A stretch of DNA of 23,996 nt, from the NCBI GenBank assembly GCA_934463175.1, contig CAKSIW010000041.1:1-23996 (forward strand), in the 5' to 3' direction. The notes under the pieces were generated by a model. The model did no database searches. It had not been told where the DNA came from and worked only from the letters and a program-made list of their open reading frames with translations. This document shows positions 13,715-20,264 of this stretch, one piece after another (position 1 is the stretch's first letter; the number at the start of each line of letters is the position of its first letter). Source of the DNA: an uncultured Clostridia bacterium (lineage in GTDB: Bacteria; Bacillota; Clostridia; Monoglobales; Monoglobaceae). A program made the translations under genes and the position numbers.

Positions 13715-13921
13715 ATGGATAAAAAGCCAAGCGTGTTCGCAAGAGCAAAGGAATGGTTCATTGACCTGAAGGCAGAGTTCAAGAGAGTTGTCTGGCCGTC
13801 ATTTGCAAAAGTCAGACAAAACACCTTGATTGTGCTCATTTTCGTTTTGGTTGTCGGTGCGGTCATCTGGATTCTGGACTGGCTGTTCAGCAGCGGTATG
13901 TCCTTGCTGATCAACAGATAA
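13715..13921 (+). CDS. secE: Preprotein translocase subunit SecE
   Basis: SecE stabilises SecY in the protein export channel. The 68-residue protein has the short Gram-positive form: an amphipathic conserved segment FIDLKAEFKRVVWPSF (about 17-32) followed by one membrane helix (about 40-60). The ATG at 13715 has GAGGT at a proper distance; a GTG two codons earlier is too close to that site. It sits between rpmG and nusG. Confidence 0.95.
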   Translation: MDKKPSVFARAKEWFIDLKAEFKRVVWPSFAKVRQNTLIVLIFVLVVGAVIWILDWLFSSGMSLLINR

Positions 13922-13948
13922 CGCGAGGGGAGGGCAAAACCGAATATT

Positions 13949-14470
13949 ATGTCTAAAGAAGCAAAATGGTATGTTGCCCACACCTATTCGGGATATGAGA
14001 ATAAGGTCAAGGCAGACATAGAAAAAACGATTGAAAATCGTAACATGCAGGACGTAATACAGGAAATCAGCGTTCCCATGGAAGAGGTTGTCGAGATTAA
14101 GGACGACAAGAAAAGAACGGTTATGCGGAAAATCTTTCCCGGCTATGTCATCGTCAAGATGATCATGACCGACGAAAGCTGGTATGTTGTCAGAAACTGC
14201 CGCGGCGTCACCGGTTTTGTCGGTCCCGGCTCAAAACCCGTTCCGCTCACTGAGGAAGAGATTGCGAGTATAGGTCTTGAAAAGAAAACCGTCAGCGTCG
14301 GCTTTGATGTCGGCGACAATATCCGTGTCAAATACGGTCCTCTGGAGGGCTTTGTCGGTGTGATAACCGCGATTGTGACGGATAAACAGAAGATTAAGGC
14401 GAAAATTTCAATGTTCGGCAGAGACACCGACGTTGAACTGGAATTCAACCAGGTTGAAGCATTAAGTTAA
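13949..14470 (+). CDS. nusG: Transcription termination/antitermination factor NusG
   Basis: The 173-residue protein has the NGN domain, starting KWYVAHTYSGYENKVKADIE with KIFPGYVIVKM and the VGPGSKPVPLT boundary. It ends in a KOW domain (about 115-173) with VKYGPLEGFVGVITAI. It binds RNA polymerase and links it to Rho or ribosomes. A strong GGGGAGGG lies somewhat far (about 15 bases) from the ATG. Confidence 0.97.
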   Translation: MSKEAKWYVAHTYSGYENKVKADIEKTIENRNMQDVIQEISVPMEEVVEIKDDKKRTVMRKIFPGYVIVKMIMTDESWYVVRNCRGVTGFVGPGSKPVPLTEEEIASIGLEKKTVSVGFDVGDNIRVKYGPLEGFVGVITAIVTDKQKIKAKISMFGRDTDVELEFNQVEALS

Positions 14471-14472
14471 GT

Positions 14473-14560
14473 CACCCACACGGCATATGCCGTAGATATA
14501 TATCCGCTCTGCGGATAGGTGGGAGGTGCGGCAGGAATGCCGTAATCCGATAATACCACG
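14473..14560 (+). promoter_or_regulatory. Structured leader before rplK
   Basis: Three hairpins: CGGCATATGCCG (14481-14492), TATCCGC-tct-GCGGATA (14501-14517) and CGGC-aggaat-GCCG (14529-14542). GTGGG (14519) can pair either with CCCAC (14475) upstream or, as GTGG, with CCAC (14556) downstream. CGGCAT of the first hairpin can also pair with ATGCCG of the third. Mutually exclusive folds fit autogenous control, plausibly by L1, as known for L11-L1 operons; this is inference. Confidence 0.5.
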
Positions 14561-14585
14561 TTTGTGAAAGGGAGGTGTCATTAAA

Positions 14586-15011
14586 ATGGCGCAGAAAATT
14601 ACAGGTTACATTAAATTGCAGATTGAGGCAGGAAAGGCAACTCCGGCACCGCCGGTCGGCCCGGCTCTCGGTCAGCACGGTGTGAACATCATGGACTTCT
14701 GTAAGCAGTTCAATGAGAAAACAAGCAAGGACGCAGGTCTGGTTATTCCGGTTGTCATAACCGTATATCAGGACAGGTCTTTCTCGTTCATCACGAAGAC
14801 TCCGCCGGCGGCTGTTCTCATCAAGAAGGCTTGCAAAATTCAGAGCGGTTCGGGTGTTCCGAACAAGACAAAGGTTGCACAGCTTTCAAAGGCAGATTTG
14901 CAGGCAATTGCCGAGCAGAAAATGCCCGATCTGAACGCAGCTTCCATTGAGTCTGCAATGTCTATGATTGCCGGCACGGCAAGGTCTATGGGCGTTACCG
15001 TCGAGGACTGA
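14586..15011 (+). CDS. rplK: Ribosomal protein uL11
   Basis: This 141-residue protein of the GTPase-associated centre binds 23S rRNA helices 43-44. The N-terminus, ITGYIKLQIEAGKATPAPPVGPALGQHGVNIMDFCKQFN, is canonical. Standard length, with GGGAGG 10 bases before the ATG. It is followed by rplA after a structured 96-base gap. Confidence 0.98.
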   Translation: MAQKITGYIKLQIEAGKATPAPPVGPALGQHGVNIMDFCKQFNEKTSKDAGLVIPVVITVYQDRSFSFITKTPPAAVLIKKACKIQSGSGVPNKTKVAQLSKADLQAIAEQKMPDLNAASIESAMSMIAGTARSMGVTVED

Positions 15012-15026
15012 GTGTAATTGAATCAA

Positions 15027-15092
15027 GTGGGAGGAACACGCATATGCAGTGTTCTGAGTAACTTGACTTTAGCTGTCAGGTTAACCACCACG
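15027..15092 (+). promoter_or_regulatory. Structured leader before rplA
   Basis: GTGGGAGG (15027-15034) can pair with CC and CCAC (15085-15091). It encloses hairpins GAACAC (15034) with GTGTTC (15049), and AACTTGAC (15060) with GTCAGGTT (15075). The ribosome binding site follows directly. The same GTGGGAGG octamer and a CCACG occur in the rplK leader. Confidence 0.5.
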
Positions 15093-15107
15093 ATAGGAGG
15101 AAAAACA

Positions 15108-15803
15108 ATGAAGAGAGGAAAAAAATATCAGGACAGCGAAAAGCTTCTTGAAAAAGGCAAGCTCTATGACGCAGCCGACGCACTTGACCTGGTTTGCAAA
15201 ACCGCAAAGGCAAAGTTCGACGAGACTGTTGAGCTTCACATCAAGCTGGGCGTTGACTCGCGTCATGCCGATCAGCAGGTCAGAGGCGCAGTTGTGCTTC
15301 CCAACGGAACAGGTAAAGAAGTCAAGGTTCTTGTTTTTGCACGTGAAGGAAAGGCTGACGAGGCAAAGGCAGCAGGTGCGGATTATGTCGGCGCAGAGGA
15401 TCTTGTTCAGAAAATCCAGTCTGAGAACTGGTTCGATTTCGATGTTGTTGTTGCAACTCCCGACATGATGGGCGTTGTCGGCAGAATCGGTAAAACCCTT
15501 GGCCCGAAAGGTCTCATGCCGAGCCCGAAGGCAGGAACGGTAACTCCCGATGTTGCGAAGGCAATCGCTGAAATCAAGTCAGGTAAAATCGAGTACAGAC
15601 TCGACAAGACAAACATCATTCACTGCCCCCTGGGCAAGGCTTCATTCGGCAAGGATAAGCTGGTTGAGAACTTCAACGCTCTGATGGGCGCGGTTGTCAA
15701 GGCAAAGCCGGCTGCTGCCAAGGGTCAGTATCTCAGGTCGGTTACCGTTGCTTCGACAATGGGCCCCGGTATCAAAGTAAATACCGTAAAAATCGACGCG
15801 TAA
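15108..15803 (+). CDS. rplA: Ribosomal protein uL1
   Basis: The 231-residue L1 stalk protein contains the family signature region MMGVVGRIGKTLGPKGLMPSPKAGTVTPDV in its centre and ends GPGIKVNTVKID. The start at 15108 has GGAGG 7-8 bases upstream; the longer open frame begins inside the leader structure and is not used. L1 commonly represses its own operon through the mRNA. Confidence 0.97.
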   Translation: MKRGKKYQDSEKLLEKGKLYDAADALDLVCKTAKAKFDETVELHIKLGVDSRHADQQVRGAVVLPNGTGKEVKVLVFAREGKADEAKAAGADYVGAEDLVQKIQSENWFDFDVVVATPDMMGVVGRIGKTLGPKGLMPSPKAGTVTPDVAKAIAEIKSGKIEYRLDKTNIIHCPLGKASFGKDKLVENFNALMGAVVKAKPAAAKGQYLRSVTVASTMGPGIKVNTVKIDA

Positions 15804-15817
15804 TATCAATAAAACTA

Positions 15818-15846
15818 TTGACAAATTTTTCTGTCTGTGATATAAT
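15818..15846 (+). promoter_or_regulatory. Consensus promoter of rplJL
   Basis: TTGACA (15818-15823), 17 bases, TATAAT (15841-15846): perfect consensus just after rplA, so rplJL has its own strong promoter. Confidence 0.9.
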
Positions 15847-15867
15847 ATATCCGTTAGATAGAAAAAC

Positions 15868-15990
15868 ATCCGCAGACAGCAGGTGGCGATGAGCCGTAAA
15901 TCCTGCCGAGGAAGTTATAAAATGCTTACGACCGTTTGTTGTTTATATGCATTTATATCCCTCGCATGCCCCTGCGAGGGATATTTTTTG
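15868..15990 (+). promoter_or_regulatory. L10 leader (ribosomal protein autoregulatory RNA)
   Basis: The block AGACAGCAGGTGGCGATGAG, then AATCCTGCCGAGG (15874-15912), is the conserved core of the Firmicutes L10 leader: AGCAGG pairs with CCTGCC around a kinked region. Excess L10 (with L12) binds it and the following terminator forms. The 15804-16142 gap thus holds promoter, leader, terminator and then a GC-rich stretch. Confidence 0.88.
15955..15989 (+). terminator. Attenuator terminator of the L10 leader
   Basis: ATATCCCTCGCA (15955-15966), loop tgcccc, TGCGAGGGATAT (15973-15984): a perfect 12-bp stem running into TTTTTT. GCCCG-t-CGGGC follows immediately (15990-16000). Confidence 0.9.
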
Positions 15991-16142
15991 CCCGTCGGGC
16001 GAAAATATGACATATGCGGATTCGGGCGCGGAACGATAGGTAATTGCGGAATCGGAACCGTGCGGCGGCGGAACAGACTGCGGCGCGGGCGGGTTTGATT
16101 TCACAATCGGCTATATATCATTGAAAGAAGGAGGAAACCAAA

Positions 16143-16649
16143 GTGCCAAGTGAAAAGGTTTTAGAAAGCAAAAAAGCAGTTGTTGCCGAGATTGCGGAGA
16201 GACTGAAGAATGCACAGGCAGGTGTTCTTGCCGACTACAGAGGTCTCACTGTTGCTCAGGACACCGAGCTTCGCAAAAAGCTCAGAGAAGCAGGTGTTGA
16301 ATATACAATTGTGAAGAACACACTCACACGCTTTGCTGCAAACGAGGTTGGTCTCGGCGAGCTTGATCCCGTGCTTCACGGTCCGACAGCTCTTGCGACA
16401 AGTGCAGATGACGTTGTTGCTCCGGCAAAGGTTCTCGTTGAGTTTGCAAAGAACAACGAGCAGCTGGAAATCAAAGCAGGCTTTGTTGACGGAAAGGTGA
16501 TTGATGTCAATGAGGTTAAGGTATACGCAAGCATTCCGAACAAGGAGACACTGATCTCCAAGATGATGGGCAGCTTGCAGGCACCGATCGGCAATCTTGT
16601 CAGAACATTGGACGCAATCGCGAAAAAGGACGAGAGTGCTGCGGAATAA
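16143..16649 (+). CDS. rplJ: Ribosomal protein uL10
   Basis: The 168-residue protein forms the base of the L7/L12 stalk. The N-terminus, VLESKKAVVAEIAERLKNAQAGVLADYRGLTV, and KNTLTRFA in the middle are typical. It starts with GTG, confirmed by AAGGAGG at the right distance and the lack of a nearby ATG. It is under the L10 leader upstream. Confidence 0.96.
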   Translation: MPSEKVLESKKAVVAEIAERLKNAQAGVLADYRGLTVAQDTELRKKLREAGVEYTIVKNTLTRFAANEVGLGELDPVLHGPTALATSADDVVAPAKVLVEFAKNNEQLEIKAGFVDGKVIDVNEVKVYASIPNKETLISKMMGSLQAPIGNLVRTLDAIAKKDESAAE

Positions 16650-16712
16650 TTTTTGTAATGAATCGGGAGCGATTTGCTCCGAAAAATATTTATACTATGG
16701 AGGTAATTTAAA

Positions 16713-17084
16713 ATGGCAGATGTTGCAAAGTTAGTTGAAGAGATTAAAACTCTCACATTGTTGGAAGTAAACGATTTGGTAAAGGCTCTTGAGGAGGAGT
16801 TCGGCGTATCGGCTGCGGCTCCGGTTATGGTTGCAGGCGGTGCTGCTGCGGGCGGCGACGCTGCTGCTGAGAAGACTGAGTTTGATGTTGTTCTCACAGA
16901 GGCAGGCGCAAACAAAATCAAGGTCATCAAGGTTGTACGTGAAATCACAGGTCTTGGTCTTGCAGAAGCTAAGGCTGCTGTTGACGGTGCTCCCAAAACT
17001 CTCAAAGAGGGTGTTTCCAAAGAGGACGCTGAGAAGTTCAAAGCGCAGCTCGAGGAAGTCGGAGCAGGCGTTGAGCTTAAATAA
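16713..17084 (+). CDS. rplL: Ribosomal protein bL12 (L7/L12)
   Basis: The 123-residue stalk protein recruits translation factors. The N-terminal dimerisation domain, KLVEEIKTLTLLEVNDLVKALEEEFGVS, is followed by an alanine/glycine-rich hinge (about 35-55). The C-terminal domain contains KIKVIKVVREITGLGLAEAKAAVDGAPKTLKEGVSKEDAEKFK. TGGAGG lies upstream of the ATG. A terminator follows; rpoB, the common next gene, is absent. Confidence 0.98.
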   Translation: MADVAKLVEEIKTLTLLEVNDLVKALEEEFGVSAAAPVMVAGGAAAGGDAAAEKTEFDVVLTEAGANKIKVIKVVREITGLGLAEAKAAVDGAPKTLKEGVSKEDAEKFKAQLEEVGAGVELK

Positions 17085-17113
17085 GGTTTTATATAAATTC
17101 ATAGTTGCATACG

Positions 17114-17143
17114 GGCTGCCGAAAGGCAGCCTCCCTTTTTTTT
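17114..17143 (+). terminator. Rho-independent terminator after rplL
   Basis: GGCTGCC, tetraloop gaaa, GGCAGCC, then tccc and eight T residues. Confidence 0.9.
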
Positions 17144-17176
17144 GTCCTCCAAACTCAAAAATTTCCCAAAATACTC

Positions 17177-17205
17177 TTGACATAATCGGCGATAGGTATT
17201 ACAAT
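17177..17205 (+). promoter_or_regulatory. Promoter of pyrG
   Basis: TTGACA (17177-17182), 17 bases, TACAAT (17200-17205). A second TATAAT is at 17214-17219. The leader is under 50 bases, with no room for the pyrG attenuator known from Bacillus. Confidence 0.75.
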
Positions 17206-17253
17206 ATATAAGATATAATGTCGAACTATTGTTAATTTTAGGGGGTTATTATT

Positions 17254-18852
17254 GTGGCAGTAAAATATATTTTTGTGACGGGCGGAGTTGTTTCGGGAAT
17301 CGGAAAGGGAATCACCGCGGCATCTCTCGGTCGTCTTTTGAAGGCGAGAGGTCTGAGGGTCACAATCCAGAAGTTTGACCCGTATATCAATATTGACCCC
17401 GGTACAATGAGCCCGTATCAGCACGGCGAGGTCTATGTCACCGATGACGGCGCGGAGACCGATCTGGATCTGGGTCACTATGAGCGCTTCATTGACGAGA
17501 ACCTCACCAAGAACAGCAATGTCACCACGGGCAAGGTATATTGGTCGGTCATCACAAAGGAACGCCGCGGCGACTATCTCGGCGGAACTGTTCAGGTCAT
17601 TCCGCACATAACCAACGAGATCAAGGAAAAGATTTTTGCTGTCGGTCTTTCGGGCAACACCGATGTTGTGATAACCGAAATCGGCGGCACGGTCGGCGAC
17701 ATTGAGAGCCAGCCGTTCCTTGAAGCAATCCGCCAGGTTTCGGGCGATGTCGGCAAGGAAAACAGCATGTATATTCATGTGACCCTTGTGCCGTATCTGC
17801 GCTCTTCGGGAGAGCTGAAAACGAAACCCACCCAGCACAGCGTGAAGGAGCTGCTGGGTCTCGGAATCCAGCCCGACATAATTGTATGCCGCAGCGAAAT
17901 GCCCATGGACGATGAAATGAAGGAGAAAATCGGTCTGTTCTGCAACGTTGACAAGGGCAATGTAATCAGAAATGAGAACGTTGAAACGATATATGACGTG
18001 CCGCTCATGCTGGAGGAACAGCATTTGTCGGATAAGGTGGTTGAGCGTCTCGGCATTGACTGCCCCAAGCCCGACCTTTCGGAGTGGTGCGCAATGGTTG
18101 ATAAGGTGAAAAACCTCAGAAAAAAGGTGAAAATCGCGCTTGTTGGAAAATATGTCGCTTTGCATGACGCATATCTGAGCGTTGCCGAGTCGCTGAGACA
18201 CGGCGGCTTTGAGTGCGGCGCGGAGGTTGAGATTGACTGGATTGACGCCGAGAACGTGACGGCGGAGACCGCGGACAAGCTCCTTGAGGGGGCGGACGGA
18301 ATTTTGGTTCCGGGCGGTTTCGGCGACAGAGGAATTGAGGGTAAAATCGAGGCTGTGAGATATGCAAGAGAGCATAAGGTTCCGTTTTTCGGAATTTGTC
18401 TCGGAATGCAGCTTGCGGTTGTTGAATATGCAAGAAACGTCGCAGGGCTGAAAGGGGCGCACAGCTCCGAGCTTGACCCGAAAACACCGTATCCGGTGAT
18501 TGATTTAATGCCCGACCAGAAGGGGATTTCCGATATGGGCGGCACAATGAGACTGGGAGCGTTTCCGTGCGTGCTTGCGGAGGACACGTTCTCTCATGCG
18601 GCATATGGCGAGAAGAATATTTCGGAACGCCACAGACACAGATATGAGTTTAACAATGATTTCAGAGAAAAGCTTCAGGAAAGCGGCTTGACGATTGCGG
18701 GTCAGTCGCCTGACGGACGGCTGGTTGAGATTGTGGAGCTGAAGGATCACCCGTGGTTTGTGGGCGTGCAGTTCCACCCCGAGTTTAAGACGAGACCGAA
18801 CAGACCGCACCCGCTCTTCCGCGAATTTGTGAAACATTCACTAAAAATATGA
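17254..18852 (+). CDS. pyrG: CTP synthase
   Basis: CTP synthase aminates UTP to CTP with glutamine and ATP. The 532-residue protein begins with the synthetase domain, KYIFVTGGVVSGIGKGITAASLGRLLK and FDPYINIDPGTMSPYQHGEV (41-60). It ends in a class I glutamine amidotransferase domain with GGFGDRG (354-360), the nucleophile Cys382 in FFGICLGMQ, and His508/Glu510 in GVQFHPEF. All catalytic residues are present. The start is GTG with GGGGG upstream. The stop codon TGA is the first arm base triplet of a repeat palindrome. Confidence 0.98.
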   Translation: MAVKYIFVTGGVVSGIGKGITAASLGRLLKARGLRVTIQKFDPYINIDPGTMSPYQHGEVYVTDDGAETDLDLGHYERFIDENLTKNSNVTTGKVYWSVITKERRGDYLGGTVQVIPHITNEIKEKIFAVGLSGNTDVVITEIGGTVGDIESQPFLEAIRQVSGDVGKENSMYIHVTLVPYLRSSGELKTKPTQHSVKELLGLGIQPDIIVCRSEMPMDDEMKEKIGLFCNVDKGNVIRNENVETIYDVPLMLEEQHLSDKVVERLGIDCPKPDLSEWCAMVDKVKNLRKKVKIALVGKYVALHDAYLSVAESLRHGGFECGAEVEIDWIDAENVTAETADKLLEGADGILVPGGFGDRGIEGKIEAVRYAREHKVPFFGICLGMQLAVVEYARNVAGLKGAHSSELDPKTPYPVIDLMPDQKGISDMGGTMRLGAFPCVLAEDTFSHAAYGEKNISERHRHRYEFNNDFREKLQESGLTIAGQSPDGRLVEIVELKDHPWFVGVQFHPEFKTRPNRPHPLFREFVKHSLKI

Positions 18853-18907
18853 GGGGAGGATTCCCCTCAAACCTCTTTTATGGGGGCGTAGCCCCCACAC
18901 CCCCTTT
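18850..18907. repeat. P-module palindromes left of S copy 4
   Basis: TGAGGGG-aggatt-CCCCTCA, whose TGA is the pyrG stop, and TGGGGGC-gta-GCCCCCA. With the CTCTTTTATG linker the first may serve as pyrG terminator. Confidence 0.75.
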
Positions 18908-19103
18908 GCGCCGTCATTCGTCTCGGTTGGATTAATTGCTTGAACAAAGGATTTTTGCCGCCGCACAGATTAAAGCCGAAATCATCGGCTTTGCTGTGCT
19001 GAACCGTGCGCACAATTAAGAGAAATTAAAATGTGTGCGCACGGTTCACGGCGAAAATCCGTGTTTCTCGCAAAATCCAACTGCGAAACAAACGACAAGG
19101 CGC
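18908..19103 (+). repeat. S-element copy 4
   Basis: Helices are GCGCC (18908) with GGCGC (19099), GTTGGATT (18926) with AATCCAAC (19074), and GGATTTTTGCCG (18949) with CGGCGAAAATCC (19049; one T-G pair). Further in are CACAG with CTGTG around AAAGCCGA-aatca-TCGGCTTT (18972-18992), and TGAACCGTGCGCACA (19000) with TGTGCGCACGGTTCA (19034). It is followed by the shared tail 'ggaataaaagatatact'. Confidence 0.9.
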
Positions 19104-19152
19104 GGAATAAAAGATATACTATGCGGACAAAAAGTAAGTGAGCAGAGCGAAC

Positions 19153-19259
19153 AGGGCTCCCGAAAAGCGGAGCTTTTTGGGAAAGAGGAGAGCACGGACT
19201 GAAAGCGACTGCGTGACCGAACAGGTCATGCGGAGCAAAAATGTCCGCAGCGCGACGAC
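19153..19259 (+). repeat. Q-type repeat block
   Basis: It begins with the palindromic 'agggctcccgaaaagcgg' and ends 'cagcgcgacgac'; it matches the first Q body at 6534-6672 most closely. It lies between the two inverted S copies. The spacer 19260-19377 repeats the S tail and shows no gene. Confidence 0.8.
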
Positions 19260-19377
19260 AAGGCGCGGAATTAAAGATATTCTTTGCGGATTAACCGCAA
19301 AAAACTCAAAGCACATTGCTTTTCAAAAATTCATCTGAAAGCTTTGCGGATTGACCTCAGAAAAAATCATAAAGGCT

Positions 19378-19577
19378 GCGCCTTGCGTCGGTTTTGATGA
19401 CGGAGTTTGCGCGGAACATGAATTTTTGGTGTGAAACGCACGCACAAATCAATCAGTTTCGTTGAAATGTGCGTGCGTTTCAGTCCGACAAAACCGCTGA
19501 TTGCGGTTTTAAATTCGGACGTGCGCCAAAAATTCCTTGTTCAAGCAGCTACTCCGACACAAGCCTGACAGCGGCGC
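19378..19577 (-). repeat. S-element copy 5 (inverted)
   Basis: Helices are GCGCC (19378) with GGCGC (19573), CGGAG (19401) with CTCCG (19552), and AATTTTTGG (19421) with CCAAAAATT (19526). The long hairpin is TGAAACGCACGCACA (19432) with TGTGCGTGCGTTTCA (19468); TCCGA pairs with TCGGA around AAAACCGC-tgatt-GCGGTTTT (19490-19510). Confidence 0.88.
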
Positions 19578-19586
19578 ATAGGGGGC

Positions 19587-20003
19587 TGCGGGGGCGGCAC
19601 CCCCGCAAAAAAGAGGCTTGGGGGCAGCGCCCCCATAAAAAAAGGTTTGAAAACAGAGTTTTCATAAAAAGGGTGTGGGGCAACGCTCCCATAAACAGGT
19701 TTGGAAAACTTTGTTTCCATGAAAAGAGGCGTGGGGGAATCCCCACAAAAAAAGGTTTGAAAACAGAGTTTTCATAAAAAGAGCGTGGGGCAACGCCCCC
19801 ATAAAAAAGATTTGAAAACAGAGTTTCCATAAAAAGAGGCGTGGGGAACCTCCTCACAAAAAAGGCTTGGAAAACTTCATTTCCATAAAAAAGGCATTGG
19901 CGGCAGTGCTGCCGACCCCGAGTCAAAACCTTGAAAAAGAGGTGTGGGGAAATCCCCGCAAAAAAAGAAGTTTTAAAAAAGGGGTTATGGGGGCAACGCC
20001 CCC
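19587..20003. repeat. P array: about 14 alternating GC and A-type palindromes
   Basis: Palindromes occur about every 30 bases. GC-type examples are TGCGGGGG/CCCCCGCA (19587), TGGGGGC-agc-GCCCCCA (19619), GTGGGG/CCCCAC (19731) and TGGGGGC/GCCCCC (19988). A-type examples are TGAAAAC-aga-GTTTTCA (19648 and, identical, 19758) and TGGAAAA/TTTCCA (19702, 19868). Linkers resemble 'ataaaaaaggtttg'. Units vary in length, so it is not a simple satellite or CRISPR array. Downstream (20004-20106) is AT-rich DNA without features. Confidence 0.85.
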
Positions 20004-20106
20004 GTGAAAATCTCCAATTCATTGCATGCAAAACCGTATGTGACGCGCCAATTTTGACAAAAGAATTTAAAAAGTATTACAAATTTGTTACATTTTCAAA
20101 AATCGG

Positions 20107-20136
20107 TTGACATATGCGCGGCTTTAGTGTTATACT
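20107..20136 (+). promoter_or_regulatory. Promoter of the S-layer-type gene
   Basis: TTGACA (20107-20112), 18 bases, TATACT (20131-20136). Confidence 0.8.
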
Positions 20137-20152
20137 GTTTACAGTCAAAGGC

Positions 20153-20207
20153 GATACGCTACCCTTGCGTGTCGGCGGAGACTCGGCAGAGCGTCCTGCG
20201 GCTCTGC
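20153..20207 (+). promoter_or_regulatory. Two-hairpin 5' leader of the S-layer-type gene
   Basis: GATACGC-taccctt-GCGTGTC (20153-20173, one T-G pair) and GCAGAGC-gtcctgcg-GCTCTGC (20186-20207) precede an A/T-only stretch up to the ribosome binding site. No T-tract suitable for termination follows, so a stabilising leader is more likely than an attenuator; I recognise no riboswitch. Confidence 0.45.
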
Positions 20208-20264
20208 AAAAATAATTAATTTTTGAAAAAAAATTAAAATTTATATTATAAGGAGGATTTGAGA

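Noticed and set aside
15883..16098. 71-residue open frame in the rplJ leader
   Set aside because: It spans the L10 leader and its terminator hairpin and lacks a ribosome binding site.
19469..20031. Open frames of 102 and 160 residues across the palindrome array
   Set aside because: Both are low-complexity translations of P palindromes on opposite strands with no start signals.
20137..20264. Riboswitch (cyclic di-GMP or other) in the S-layer leader
   Set aside because: The two hairpins do not match any aptamer core I know, and no expression platform is visible.
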